Assembly: GCF_030272615.1 (NCBI RefSeq)
Contig: NC_081415.1
Span: 625,459,740-625,523,739, forward strand
Direction of reading: 5' to 3'
DNA length: 64,000 nt
Origin: Cryptomeria japonica
Taxonomy: Eukaryota > Streptophyta > Pinopsida > Cupressales > Cupressaceae
The position numbers and the translations under genes are program-made. Shown piece by piece: positions 1 through 11,520 of this stretch (positions within the stretch are counted from its first letter, which is position 1; each line of letters opens with the position of its first letter). The notes below the pieces were generated by a model. The model saw only the letters and a program-made list of their open reading frames with translations, made no database searches and was not told where the DNA came from.

Positions 1-1151
1 TTTTTCCTTCATTGTTGTTGCCAACAACAATACCATTGCAAATCTCTATCCCTTAATGTTCTAGTAAACAACTTCTCTAATAATATTTGATCATCATAAA
101 ATTCACTACATAAAGTTTGGAATGTTTTAACATGAGTTAACGGATCACCTTTTCCATTATAAAGTTCCAATTGAGGTACTTTTGCATGTTTAGGAGGGAC
201 GACTCTAACAATGTCATTGGAAAACAGGCTCGCTACATCAAATGTGGGCACATTATACTTGTATTGATTCATAAAAGCTATTTTTTATTGTAAGGAAGAC
301 ATTGTTTAGGCAAGACTATTGATTGTAGCTTCAGTAGAAGAATTGAAATTAGACATGTTTGATTTAGAGGATGGAGTAATATTGTTGAATGAAGGAAGAT
401 ATTGAGAATAAGGAGGTGGAACACTATGATAAGTAGGTAATGGATAATATTGGATAACACAAGGAATACTCATAGGAGGAATGAAGGAATTGTGATTGAA
501 GGAGTTTCCCCCTTGACTAGCAATTATAGGTGGTGAGTGTGATTGGGTAGCAAGGGGAGCACTCATGGTAGGAGAAATGAAAGAAGAGGTATTGCCCCCA
601 TGACTAACATTTGTAGGTATGACATTTTGTGTAGAGGTATCCATGATGTTTGATGTGAAGGTAGGAACACTAGTAATAGGAGTTGTCAAAGGAATGGAAT
701 GATTAACTTGACTAGGAGATTGGTTATAACCTTGGTTTTTAGCACAACTCTTTGTAGGAATCATATTAGAATCAACAATATGAGAAATACCATGCAAGAT
801 ATCAGCACCATGTTTATCATTTTGAATCATTCTGTTTAATCCTTCAATCAATTGGAGAGCTTCACTTTCTAGGTATTCTTGACTCATCCATTGTTGAAGA
901 TTGTCAAATTGATTGTCCATCTTCGCCAATTGTTCAATGCATACCCTAGCTAGTGATTCCTCCTCATTATGAGAATTATTAAGAGGATGAACGTGAATAT
1001 CTGTAGGATTGAAAGAATTACCAATATCCTCATTGAAAAAACTAGTGAACTTAGGCTCTATTTCCTCGATAATTAAATCTTGGGCAACCTTAATTCTACA
1101 ACTTTTTCTAATGGGGATACTATAGGTAGGACTAATAGTAGTAAAACTCAT
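1..1151 (-). pseudogene. Ty3/gypsy-type Gag remnant, cut by window edge
   Basis: One minus-strand frame starts at the ATG at 1149-1151 and runs left for about 380 codons. The first 280 residues are a Ser/Asn/Pro-rich leader (an acidic IIEEIEPKF patch, later proline-rich stretches). The last 87 residues carry the classic plant retrotransposon Gag signature: a GKGDP-HV-FQTLC block followed by LEKLFTRTLRDRDLQWY. In this family that domain packages RNA into particles. Two TAA stops at about 275-302 replace what look like Gln codons, and after LQWY the frame becomes Gln-rich nonsense, so an indel lies near position 30. The rest of the polyprotein lies left of the window. Not expressible as seen. 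Gag identity rests on motif recognition only. Confidence 0.75.
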
Positions 1152-2398
1152 GCACTAAGGGAGAGAAATTGGAAATTTGAATTTTAGAATACAAAATGAT
1201 TGAAAGAATAATGAAATCTCCTAGGAATTTAAAAATTAAAATTAAGGCTTTGCCAAAATAACCTCTTAATTTAAATCTAAAATTATCCCTTAGAAGATAG
1301 AAATTTGAAAATGAGCTCTTAATTTTGAAGATTGAAAGGAGAGAAGATTAAATTTTAAAATTAGGCTTTTCCAAATCTAACCTCTTAATTTTAAAATTTT
1401 GAAATCTTGGAATGTTGAAAAATTGGAGAAATCAATTTAATTTTAAAAATTAGGGTATATGCAATCAACCACTTAATTTAAAATTGAAAATTGAAAATTG
1501 AAATGTTGATTAGATTTAATTTTGACCTTAGGGTGACCTAAAACCAATAAAATTTCACAAATCTCTGGAATTGTGTAGTAAAATATAGTCAAAACAAGCT
1601 CCCAAAATTTGAGGAGAAAAAGTCGGGACCAAGTAGGTAGCGACTTGGTCCGAACACACAATCCAACCAACTTTTTACCAAATTTTTAGGGATGCAAGAT
1701 ATTGTGATTTTAATGCCAATTATAGAAGCATATGGGAATTGGAGATGTCGAGATATGCAAAAATAAGCCTTAAAGGTTGAAATAGGACACACTTAGCATA
1801 TTTGATAAAATGATTAATTGAAAGAACAACAAAAATGGCACACTTAAGGGCCGAATTTTATGATGTTTAGAAGTAAGACAAGAGGCTTTAGATTTAAATG
1901 GGTTAATTAAATGCTTAAAGGAAAATTTGAAATTGCATAAGATTAATTTAATTTTAAAAATTAGGGTTTGTTGCATAAACCGCTAAATTAAAAATTTAAA
2001 TTTAAAAATTTGAATGTTGTAAGGAGGGAAACTGAACTTTGAAATTGAAGCAAGGACAAAAATTTGAAAATTAATTCAAGATCTATACAATCCACACGTT
2101 CAATTTTAAAATTAAAAATTAGGGTTTTTTTATTTAACCACTTAATTTAATTTTTTTTTTTAAATTAAGTATGAAAATGAAAACTTGAATTGTAAAATTG
2201 AAGAGTTCTCAGATCTAGAAAAATCAATGCAATTTAGACAAATCACAAGCTCAATTTTGAATTTAAAAATTAGGGTTTTTGTGAATTTAACCTCTTAATT
2301 TTTTTTTGAAAATTGCAAGGTAAGAAAACTTGTAATTGAAAATTTGAATTTTAAATTGCATACACTCAGATATGAAAACAAAAATCAGAATTAAGGGT
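1152..2398 (-). repeat. Gypsy leader region with six hairpin-forming repeats
   Basis: This non-coding stretch lies between the gag start and the PBS-like site. It holds six degenerate copies of one unit: an A/T arm, a GGGTTT or GGCTTT core, a short loop, AACC, and a complementary A/T arm (CTTAATTT). Approximate copies: 1231-1275, 1350-1400, 1441-1485, 1951-2000, 2104-2155 and 2252-2310. Each can fold into a hairpin of about 10 bp. In an LTR element this position is the 5' leader, where packaging signals lie. A packaging role is inference. Confidence 0.55.
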
Positions 2399-2417
2399 GT
2401 TCATGTCAGGTTCGCCA
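2399..2417 (-). other. Primer-binding-site-like sequence
   Basis: Reading the minus strand, the LTR ends at 2421, three bases follow, and then comes TGGCGAACCTGACATGAAC. The TGG opening and the distance from the LTR fit a tRNA primer-binding site. I cannot match it to a particular tRNA 3' end: the implied T-loop is not standard. Confidence 0.45.
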
Positions 2418-2420
2418 AAA

Positions 2421-3593
2421 TGTAAAGTGGAAAATTAGGAGGTTAGCAAATTCTCCATGTGGAAGGGAGGATTCACTAAGCTCAATTTTTGCTTGAGGGA
2501 CTCTATATTCAAAAGAGGGGGATGAATCCATTAGATCCAATCCTAAATGATTCAAGGACTGTAAACTAAGTAGATTGGTTGTGTTTGGAATGTAATTGAC
2601 CCTCTTTTGTAAGATGATTAATTGAATTAAGACTAAGTGCTTGAAATGAAGACAAAGTATGAGAAAAAAATGAGCTACATATTTGGGATTTCGTCATGCA
2701 CTTGGATCTATGAAGTTTGAGATGATTCAGAGATTCTCTATGAAATCTTCCAAAAGTTATAGGGATAGTGTGTCCGGATCAAGTTGCCCTCCTATTGGTC
2801 CTCTGAACTTTTTGTGTGTCGAAGAGGGTATTTTTGTCTCTACAAATAAAGCTTAATTCTAGAAGTACAGTTGTGCACCTGCTTCCTGCATATAGAAGGA
2901 AAGGGAAATGTGTTGGGAATAGGGGTTTGCCTTCAGGTCAAACCCCGGTTTTGTAATTAACCAGGTGGTTGAAATAATGTAAGTGAAATGATTGAAAGTA
3001 GAAATCCTCCTCTTTGAGGGGATGTTATTTTGACTGAAAATGAAATGCTTATACCTCCTTGTGAAGTTTTGCTTTCCTCCACATGGAATTATGATTTCAT
3101 GAATAAGAATGATGATCTCCTCTTCAATGCTTGAAATATTGACCCTATTGCTGCTCCAAAGCTTGAAGGAAGACTACAAATGCTCAAATTCTCTTGAATG
3201 CTTGATCTCTTGAATGCTCAAATGTTTGATAATAATTGTTTTATTGTCAAATAAGAGGAGAAATCCCTTTTATATGCTTGCCCATAGGATTAAGTGACTG
3301 ATTTTACAATATGAGATGACATAGAGTTGATATTCCAGCTTCAAATTTGAGTTCAGAGAGGGAGAGGGGCCCAAGATAGGTTCTGAATAAGGGGGACCAG
3401 GGAACCATGCTCTAGTCCTGCCCTAATTTGGGTCAAAATCAAGGTGCAGGCATGGTGCATCAATGAATTACATGGTGTTTTTTATATGTATAAGAATAAT
3501 CAGGTCTTTGATTAAGTCACAGGGTGCAAACACTAAGGTGAAGACCCAAATGAAGTCAAAAATTTCAAGCGGTGCATTTTTAGGATGTTACAT
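2421..3593 (-). mobile_element. Ty3/gypsy LTR (family G), 1,173 bp
   Basis: On the plus strand the block begins TGTAAAGTGG and ends GGATGTTACA, so it has 5-bp inverted ends (TGTAA...TTACA). A PBS-like site abuts its left edge and a PPT-like tract (AAAGTGGGGGATAAA on the minus strand) abuts its right edge. One LTR is therefore shared by two internal regions, as in a tandem element. A second fragment of the same LTR, matching 3209-3338, lies at 26406-26535. No coding sequence is seen. Confidence 0.6.
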
Positions 3594-3608
3594 TTATCCC
3601 CCACTTTA
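3594..3608 (-). other. Polypurine-tract-like sequence next to LTR G
   Basis: On the minus strand this reads as a purine run with five G directly before the TGTAACATCC start of the LTR. That is the position and composition of a plus-strand primer. It implies that the DNA to the right was once the 3' end of an element. Confidence 0.5.
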
Positions 3609-5239
3609 GCAGGAGTATGAACTTAAGGAAATACTTGTGGTAAAGTACAAGGAATTCCAATTGAAAGACTTTCACCATGTCAAAGAGGAAAGATTCACCA
3701 AGCCCCCAATGGACCTAAGGATCTTACGACTTCAATGATAAGGTAAAAGGGAAGATCATGAGAGAGAACCATGACTATGACTAGTAAGGTTCTCTTACTA
3801 TGATTCATGAAAAGAAAAAGAAAGCACCAAAAATTACAAAGAAAAGACAAAGTTCGCTAAGTAACTTTAAGTATCAAGAGAGAGAATCATGAGCGAAGTG
3901 TATACCCCCACATTAAAGTTGATGTATGCTAAAATTCATCATGTAATTAATCAGGAATAAAAGGGGTAAATCATGAATCCCTATCCTAATAGAATTCAAA
4001 CAAACTCAATGAAATTATGCAAAACAATAAACATGAATGTAATGTTAATCAATTCAAACTCCCTATTCCATGATCGCATGTAGCTTCCATTGTTCTTCTC
4101 TTCTTTGTGGTATGGTGGCTCTCAGATATTGTGTTGGCAACCTGCAAATGACACAAAGATTCAAAGTTCGTGATTCTAAGGAATTGTGAGGAATTGAATG
4201 CTCAATTTATAGAATTGGATGAGAATTGATTGAGAGGTGGAAAAAATTGATCAAGAGGTGGAACTCATGTGAGCTCACATGCTGATTGATAGTTGAACTG
4301 TTTATTTAGAGGTGAAACAGACTTAATTGAATAGATTAAATGAGTCAACTGATTGAGAAAAAGCTAATTGAAAGATGAAAAAGGGTGATTGGAGGAAATA
4401 AAGAGGAGGAGATAATTAACTGATGGAAAGCTGATTGAGAGCTTTATATAGAAAAAGCTAACTAAAACATAGAAATAGAGATTGAAGAGATAATTGAATT
4501 AATTAATTTAGCATTTGCTTGAACTTTAACTTTGATTTTCAATTTAATCTTTACATGAGATTTATTTCAAATATTAAATTTATTTTTTTGTTATTTGAAT
4601 ATATTTAGAACTTGACTTTGGTTTTCAATTTGATTTTTGAAATCATGCACATGTATTTGAAATTGGGAGAAATTAGAAGAATGAGAAGAAATGTGAATTA
4701 GAATTTGGGGATTTAGAGAACAAATAAAATAAAATAAAATTAGAAGAAATGTGAAATTAAATGAAATTAGAATTTGGGGATTGGGAATTAGAAATTAGAA
4801 GAATCAAATTAGTTAATTAAATAATTTAAAGAAACTATTTAATCATTTAGAAATTGAATGTAATTAAATAATAAAGATTATTTAAATTAAAGGAATTAAA
4901 ATCATAATTAAATAAATAATAAATATTTAATTAATATTTATAAAAGGGTTGAATGATTAAATGATTAGAGATAGAAATTGAAAATGAATTTATTTAAATA
5001 ATAAAAATTATTTAAATTGAGGATTAAAAATCATAATTAATTAAATAATAAATATTTAATTAATCATTAGAAAATGGTTTAAATGATTAAACGATGATAG
5101 AATTGGAAATGAATTAATTAGTAAGATGATGAGGAAATATGCATTTAGAAGAATAAGATTAATTAACTTAATTAAAGAATTAAAGAATTATTTAACTAAT
5201 TGGAGGAATAATTAGTACATGATCAATGAGACATTTTTA
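3609..5239. other. AT-rich non-coding stretch, probably decayed gypsy internal/LTR DNA
   Basis: No reading frame, RNA gene or recognisable domain is visible. From about 4480 the sequence is dominated by TTAATTAA-like runs, as in the body of the solo LTR at 31271-32630. The right part is therefore probably the body of the LTR whose edge is at 5249. Its left edge could not be fixed. Confidence 0.35.
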
Positions 5240-5264
5240 GGTGTCTACATTTGCCCCTCTTTGA
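5240..5264 (-). other. LTR edge (5249) and polypurine tract of a second gypsy-type LTR
   Basis: On the minus strand TCAAAGAGGGGCAAA (5250-5264) is followed at 5249 by TGTAGACACCTAAAAATG. This PPT-LTR junction has the same LTR opening (TGTAGACAYCTAAAAATG) as the solo LTR at 31271. The element to which it belonged would extend to the right. Confidence 0.6.
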
Positions 5265-5820
5265 GACAAAGTCGGAATGATATTTTTTCAAAGAAAACAA
5301 AAACTTCATGCCCTATTATGCTCTAGTGACGCTGTATAGTATAAATGCCCCCTCGAGAGATTGTTTGTGCATTAAAGACATGAATGATCTCTTGAAAAAA
5401 GAAGAATGTGAGATGAAAGATAGAAGAATGATTAGTTGATTAGAGATAGAGATAGGTGATGTGAAGATGACATTGAGATAGAATATGAGAGAATGAACCT
5501 TCGAATGAAATAGAATAATGTTAGATGATAGAAAATGATTTAGAAAGAGATGATGCACAACACTTGCCTTTCTGTAGACAACAGAGATATCTTATTGGGA
5601 GGACCATTGAGACGTAGATGATTATTGAGATGTCTCTTCCAGGATGAGTACTCAGATAGTTTGGGGAGGTACAAGTGATACTTGTTGTTACAGTGTACTT
5701 TTCTCGTGTTACTATTGAGGTTTTTGATTGGAGTTTGCGCATACAGCCACATGTGGTGGCTGCCAAATTTGATGCTCTTCAGGCATTACCATGGGCTTGG
5801 AGTGCAGGTGCAGCAAATCC
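5265..5820 (-). other. Decayed gypsy 3' internal region, no gene
   Basis: By position this is the 3' internal end of the element whose LTR edge is at 5249. The frames here are short and uninformative. It ends abruptly where the 5' LTR of A1 begins at 5821, so A1 was probably inserted here. The 5 bp before A1 are AATCC. The matching duplication cannot be tested because the right end of A1 is lost. Confidence 0.35.
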
Positions 5821-7351
5821 TGTTCGCATTATGTGAATAGGTATGAGGAATAATGACATTGTATGTTGTCATTTATGTCAATATGTTGAAGAGTTGTGAA
5901 CCGTCATATGTGAGAACCCGTATAACATTGTGAACCGACATTTGTGCCAATGTGAAGCGGTGTGCTTGTTCATGATGAACCGACATATAGTTATGGGAAC
6001 CGGCAAATGGAAGTATTGTATGACTACCGACTGGTAGTCTCAACTTTAGAGTTTTTGGTTGATGTGCTTCAAGCCTGTTTGGCTCAACCAATGATATTGT
6101 GTGATGAGTTAGCATTGTAAAGAAGAATAGATCATGTTGCCATGTAAGCCTATGTGCGTGAAGGGTCTTGCATGAGGGAGATTGTTCCTATCTACCTCAG
6201 GAATGTGAGAAGTCTGTAAAATGGTGATAACATGTGATGGGTTATCAACCGCCATAAAATTGGTGGAAATGGACGATGGAGAATGTCTTGAGTTTGGATC
6301 AAGATTTGCTGCATTTAATGCATTGTGCTCAACAGTCAGGATTGAACCGTTTGAATTCCTTAACCTAAAAAGATTAGGGATTAGGGTTTATGCTACCAAC
6401 CTATCTATTTTCCTATAAGGTCGATGTTGTGTCTCTTTTTGAGGTTGTTGGAAAAAGTTGTGTGTGTGTATCCAAGAGAAGGGATACATGATTCTTGCCA
6501 GACCAAAAGGAGAGAAGTGATACCTGCAGAGTGTAAGTGCAGAAGGTTAAGAGGAGCTTAAGTGGATCTGCATTGGCATTGAGTGCTATTACTAGATCAT
6601 TGTAATACCTGTTGATCTCTAACCTCCTCAACAGTTGGAAAATCCCTTAACAAGGTAGCCTTAACTGGCTTGCTAAAAATCCTTTAACAAGGTGATTCAA
6701 AGCTACTAAGTTTAGAAGCCTTTAGCTATTGAGTTCATGAAATCCTCTAACAAGGTAACCTTTAATAGGGTTTAACCCTTAACTAGGTATTGTAGCCATC
6801 CCTTAACCGGGTGATCCCTAACAGGATTGGTTCCTAGCAGAACCTATTGTAATGTCTCTAACCGGACAAGGCTTCTAACAGAGCGGACTTCTAAAGAGTT
6901 CAACAACAGCTTGTGGGTATTCATCCCCACCACAGTTTTTCCCAGTTGGGTTTCCACGTGAAAAATATGTGTGTCATGTGTGATGCTTTTATCTTGTGAT
7001 GCTTTTCTATTTTCTATCAAGCATATGATGGTTCTGTGTTTTATGCCTATCAATAAAACATGTTGAACTAGTTGTTATTGTGGTCTGATGATAGATTACC
7101 TATTTATGCATGAGAGTGAAATGCTAGTGTAGTCTCAAGTTGAGTGAAAAGCTAAGTGAGTAACCAGCTAATGCTTGACTCAGACATTCTGATCTTTACC
7201 GATTGCACTCTATTTCAAACTTGTATCACTGTTTGCCAATCATTTGAAGTGTTTGCTGTCAAACTGGTTTTGGACTATATTTTTCCCTGTACTAATTCAC
7301 CCCCCCCTCTCAATACCGGTCTGGTACTATTCGCTCACCATTGAGTTATCA
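5821..7351 (+). mobile_element. 5' LTR of copia element A1 (1,531 bp)
   Basis: It begins TGTTCGCATTATGTG and ends GAGTTATCA, two bases before the PBS. It matches the sequence starting at 11755 and the two LTRs of A2. The U3 part (5821-6020) has several ACCGGT-like hexamers. Later come the box CCCAGTTGGGTTTCCACGTG (around 6940-6962) and a CACCCCCCCCTCTC tract about 50 bp before the end. Small open frames here, on either strand, are not genes. Confidence 0.88.
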
Positions 7352-7353
7352 AT

Positions 7354-7365
7354 TGGTATCAGAGC
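7354..7365 (+). other. Primer-binding site of A1
   Basis: TGGTATCAGAGC is the standard plant copia PBS, complementary to the 3' end of initiator methionine tRNA. It starts two bases after the LTR end. Confidence 0.92.
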
Positions 7366-7422
7366 ATCCAGTAGGTCCTTTGTGTTATAAGCTTAACCGC
7401 TTGAGGTAAAGATTCCAGTCAA

Positions 7423-8439
7423 ATGATGAAGAGGGAAGGTCCAAAGTTTAACAAGGAAAATTTCAGTATATGGAAAGATGAGATGAAGATATACATTAGA
7501 AGCATGGGTGCTCAACACTGGAGCTATGTTGAGAATGTCTATGTTGCCCCTACCGATACTCTCACCGATGACTAAAAGAGAGAGATACAAGAAACTGGGC
7601 AAGTCATGGAAGCCCTAATTAGTAGTTTATTTGACATCTAGTTTATTGATGTTAAGGACAAGGTAAATCCCAAAGAGGTATGGGATACTCTTGAAAATAT
7701 CTATGGTGGTGATGAGCATGTAAAACAGCCTAAGGAAGAAATCCTAAGAGGGAAGTTTGAAGATATGCGAATGGTTGAAGGTGAGACCATTCAACAGTAT
7801 GGAATAAGAATCAAAACCGTTGTTGGAGATATCAAGAGTGTAGGTGGTAAAATAGAAGACTCCACTATGGTAAGCAAAGTCCTAAGATCCCTGTTACCGG
7901 TTTATGCAATAAGGGTTGCTTCTATTCAGGAGCTAGGATCAATAGACAAGATTAAGGTATTCTTGGACTCCATCATAGCAAAGTTGACATCCTATGAGCT
8001 AAATAGTTTTGATGGTAGTGTTCAAAAGACCAAATCATCTTTTAAAGCTTCTGCTATACCATCCAGAAAAGGAAAAGAAGCTAGCACTAGTGGTGAACCA
8101 AGACAGAGCAGAGAAATGGATGATGAGGAGATTTTGATGGCATTTGAAGCTCTCCTTGCCAGGAAACTTCTGAAAGGAACCGGCAAATACAAAGGTAAGA
8201 AACCATTGAAATGCTTTTCTTGCAACCGGATAGGACATATTGTTGTAAAATGTCCTAATGGTGACAACAAGGACAAATCGGAAAGGTTAAAGAAATTCAA
8301 AGGAGGAAACCAGAGAAACTATTTTGTGGTAGTTGATGAAGGTGTCACAGATGAAGAATCTGAGGATGAAGAAAATGAAGATATTGTGTTTGTTTCTGTC
8401 AAGGAAGATGTGTCAGACAAGAAGGCTCTTGTCTCATGA
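7423..8439 (+). pseudogene. A1 Gag (copia, CCHC type)
   Basis: Two ATGs in tandem (7423, 7426) open the frame with MMKREGPKFN, as in A2. The UBN2-like Gag core follows (WKDEMKIYIRSMGAQ near residues 13-27; an M/L-rich helical region to about residue 215). A CCHC zinc knuckle, CFSCNRIGHIVVKC, is intact at 8212-8253. An acidic tail (DEESEDEENED) precedes protease. Gag forms the particle shell and binds RNA. Stops lie at the Gln of DDQKREI (TAA, near 7573), near 7639 (TAG), and at 8437 (TGA, where A2 has Arg). Everything else stays in frame. Confidence 0.88.
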
Positions 8440-8760
8440 TTTGATAATTCCAATGAGTGGATCATTGACAATGGTTGTTCTCACCATATGACTGGTGACC
8501 AGAGCAAGTTTCTATCCTTGGAGGAGTATGATGGTGATGTGGTTCACTTTGGCAATGATGCACCATGCATGGTCAAAGGCAGAGGGTCCATCTCTCTGAA
8601 TGGAATTAGTAGTGCTGACAATGTGTATTGGGTTGATGGTCTTAGACACAACCTTTTGAGTGTTGCCCAGCTGAATGATAGTGGCCTCACTCTGGAATTC
8701 AAGAATGGAGTTTGCAGAATCAAAGGAAAGAATGGTGAATTGGTAGCCACCGACATGTAG
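8440..8760 (+). pseudogene. A1 aspartic protease (copia)
   Basis: In frame with Gag. The active-site block is WIIDNGCSHHMTGD, with the catalytic Asp at 8467. The usual D-S-G is D-N-G here, which would weaken or kill the enzyme, while A2 keeps D-S-G. The LLSVAQL and LEFKNGVCRIKGKNG blocks are typical of the PR-to-INT linker. The TAG at 8758 replaces the Gln before TKG. A2 has the identical stop and B1 has TAG at the equivalent codon. In an active element the protease cuts the polyprotein into mature parts. Confidence 0.85.
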
Positions 8761-10056
8761 ACCAAAGGTGACCTATTTCGTCTAAATGCAAATATAAGTA
8801 CATGTCTTATGGATAAATTTGATGATAGCTGGATATGGCATAGGAGACTCTACCATGTAAACTTTGATAACATTGTAAAGGCTAGTAAGATCAAGGTAGT
8901 TAGAGGGTTGCCAGTGCTAAGCAAACTGGATAATACCTTGTGCAGAGAGTGTCAATTGGGGAAAATGTCTTCCTCAACCTTTAAAGGTAAATCTTTCACT
9001 GCTGACAACTTCCTTGATCTTGTGCATATTGATTTGTGTGGTCCTATGAAAACTAGGAGTGTGCAGGGTGATAGGTACTTCATGATTCTCACTGATAACT
9101 GCTTAAGAATGATGTGGGTCACATTCTTGAAAGACAAGTCTGAAGCCTTTGTAAAGTTTAAAGCTTTCAGAGCATTAGTGGAGAAGGAAAGTGGTAAAAG
9201 GATCAAGTTCCTAAGAATTGATCAAGGAGGGGAATTCACTTCTAGTGAATTCAACAAGTACTATGAAGAACATGGCATCAATAGGCAATTGTCTGCCCCT
9301 TGGACTCCACAGCAGAATGGCCTAGCACAGAGGAATAACCGGACTGTGGTTGAAGTAGCTTGAACCATGTTGATTCAAGGAAAGGTAGGTCACACCTTTT
9401 GGAGAGAAGTGATGAGCACTGCAGTCCACACAATGAACCGGGTACTCATCAAGAAAGGTAAGGACAAAACTCCTTATGAGTATTGGACTGATAAGACACC
9501 TATGGTTAGCTACTTTAGAGTCTTTGGTAGCAAATGTTACATCAAGAGGAGTGAACACCAGCAAAAATTTGATGTGAAATGTGATGAGGGAATATTCCTA
9601 GGATATTCCACCAAGAGAAAAGCTCTCAAGTGTTTCAACAATAGGACTCAGAGAATTATGGAAAGCATCAATGTAAGAGTTGATGAAACCTTTGAGAAAA
9701 CTAAGGAAACCAGCTATGAGCAAGCGGTAAATGAACCGGTTGCAACCTTCTGGGAACCTATTGTAAGTCAAATGAGTAGCAGTAATAGTGTTCCTACACC
9801 GGCAGATATAGATGTTGATACTGATGGAGATGAGGATGAAGAAGAAAAGCAAGAGGAATCTATCAAGACCATTCCTTGGTATGTCAAGCTGAATCATGAT
9901 CCTAAGCAGATCATAGGAGATAAGGATGCAGGAATCCTTACAAGAAGAAAAGTCAGAGAAAACTCATGTATGATCTCTGAATTCAAGCCTAAAACATTCA
10001 AAGAGGCACATAAGGATGAAGACTGGATCAAGGCAATAGAAGAGGAACTTGACTAG
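8761..10056 (+). pseudogene. A1 integrase (copia)
   Basis: The HHCC zinc finger starts with the His at 8839 (HRRLYH) and its Cys pair is CRECQLGK at 8941-8952. The catalytic core shows the first Asp in HIDLCGP (near 9028) and the second in RIDQGGEF (near 9217). The third residue, 36 downstream, is Gln (GLAQRNN) instead of Glu (A2 keeps GLAERNN), so the DD35E triad is broken. The domain after the core (YFRVFGSKCY, GIFLGYS) is present, followed by an acidic linker. Stops: TGA at 9361 (an Arg codon in relatives) and TAG at 10054 (the Gln of LDQIEKN), the latter shared with A2. Confidence 0.88.
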
Positions 10057-11520
10057 ATAGAGAAAAATGGTACATGGTCCTTGGTACCTAGACCGGAGCA
10101 CAAAAATGTCATTGGTACCAAATGGGTCTTCAGAATTAAGCTGAATGAGGATGGCACGATGATTAGGAACAAAGCCAGACTGGTGTGCAAAGGATATGCC
10201 CAAGAAGAAGGAGAAGACTATGGAGAAACCTTTGCTCCTGTAGCTAGATTGGAAGGAGTTTGTATGCTTCATTCATATGCAACTTTTAAAGGCTTCAAAG
10301 TATATCAAATGGATGTAAAATATGCATTCCTAAATGGTGTACTTGAAGAGGAGGTGTATATAGAGCAACCAAATGGGTTTGCCTTATATGAAGATAGTGA
10401 CATGGTATGTAGGCTACATAAATCCTTATATGGGCTAAAGTAGACACCTAGAGCATGGTATGAATGCCTGCATTCCCATCTTGTGAAGATTGGATTTGAG
10501 AGAAGAAGTGAAGCTAGCAATATCTACTTGAACTCTGAAGGAGATCAGATCCTGGTCTGTGAGGTATTTGTTGATGACATTATCTTTGGTGGAGGTGACA
10601 AGATGAGTCATGAATTTGCAAATGAGATAAAGAAAGAGTTTGAGATGTCACTCATAGGGGAGATTAAGTTCTTCATTGGACTGTAGATCCAACAAATGAA
10701 GGATGGAATCTTTATCACTCAATCCAAGCATGTCAAAGAGGTGTTGAAGACCTTTGGCATAGAAGATAGCAAACCAGTTGGTATAGCAATGGTGACTGGT
10801 TGTAAACGATCCAAAGAGGGTGACTCTGCATTGGTTGATGAGAAGGAATACCAATCAATGATTGGTAAGTTGCATTATGTAGTGCAGAGTAGACCGGATA
10901 TTGCACATGCAGTTGGCATTACTATAAGATTCCAGAAAAGTCCAAGAGAATCCCACCTAGTTGTAGTCAAGCAGATTCTTAGGTATCTGAAAGGAACTAT
11001 TGACTATGGGTTATGGTATCCATACATTAATGATTTTAACCTCAAATTGTTCACAGATGCTGATTGGGCTGGTAATGTAGATGACCAGAAGAGCACAACC
11101 GATGGTGCATTCTTCCTTGGTGGTAGACTGGTCTCATGGATGAGTAAAAAGCAAAGTTGTATCTCTCAATCTATAGTGGAAGCGGAGTATGTTGCAGCTT
11201 TCATGAACTGCACTCAGACAATTTGGATGAAGCATGTCTTGAATGGCTTCAAAGTTCCTATATTTGAACCAGTAAGTATATTTTGTGGCAATACTAGTGC
11301 AATTAATATCTCCAAGAATCCGGTTTTACATACTAGAACCAAGCAATTGGAGCTTAAGTATCATTTCTTGATGGAAAAGGTTCAGAACAAAGAGATTACA
11401 CTAGAACATGTTTCCAGTAAGGAGCAGTTAGCAGACATATTCACCAAGCCTCTCCCAAAGACTACATTTACATACTGAAGAGGTGAATTAGGGGTACTAC
11501 CCCTTCAAGAGCTGAACTAA
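10057..11520 (+). pseudogene. A1 reverse transcriptase and RNase H (copia)
   Basis: The RT starts at the [23 protein letters not shown] block. The first catalytic Asp is in [10 protein letters not shown] and the polymerase pair is in VFVDDIIFGG (near 10567). RNase H has its first Asp in TDADWAG and its Glu in VEAEYVAA, but the third acid is lost (CGNTSAI where A2 has CDNTSAI). The C-terminus ELKYHF...LADIFTKPLPK is standard. TAG stops at 10441 and 10684 replace Gln codons. A TGA at 11476 comes just before the natural end at 11518-11520. No frameshift is seen. Confidence 0.9.

Noticed and set aside
5873-7053. Small open frames inside LTR A, also repeated at 11763-12988
   Set aside because: They recur only as LTR sequence, lie on either strand and have no domain or conserved start.
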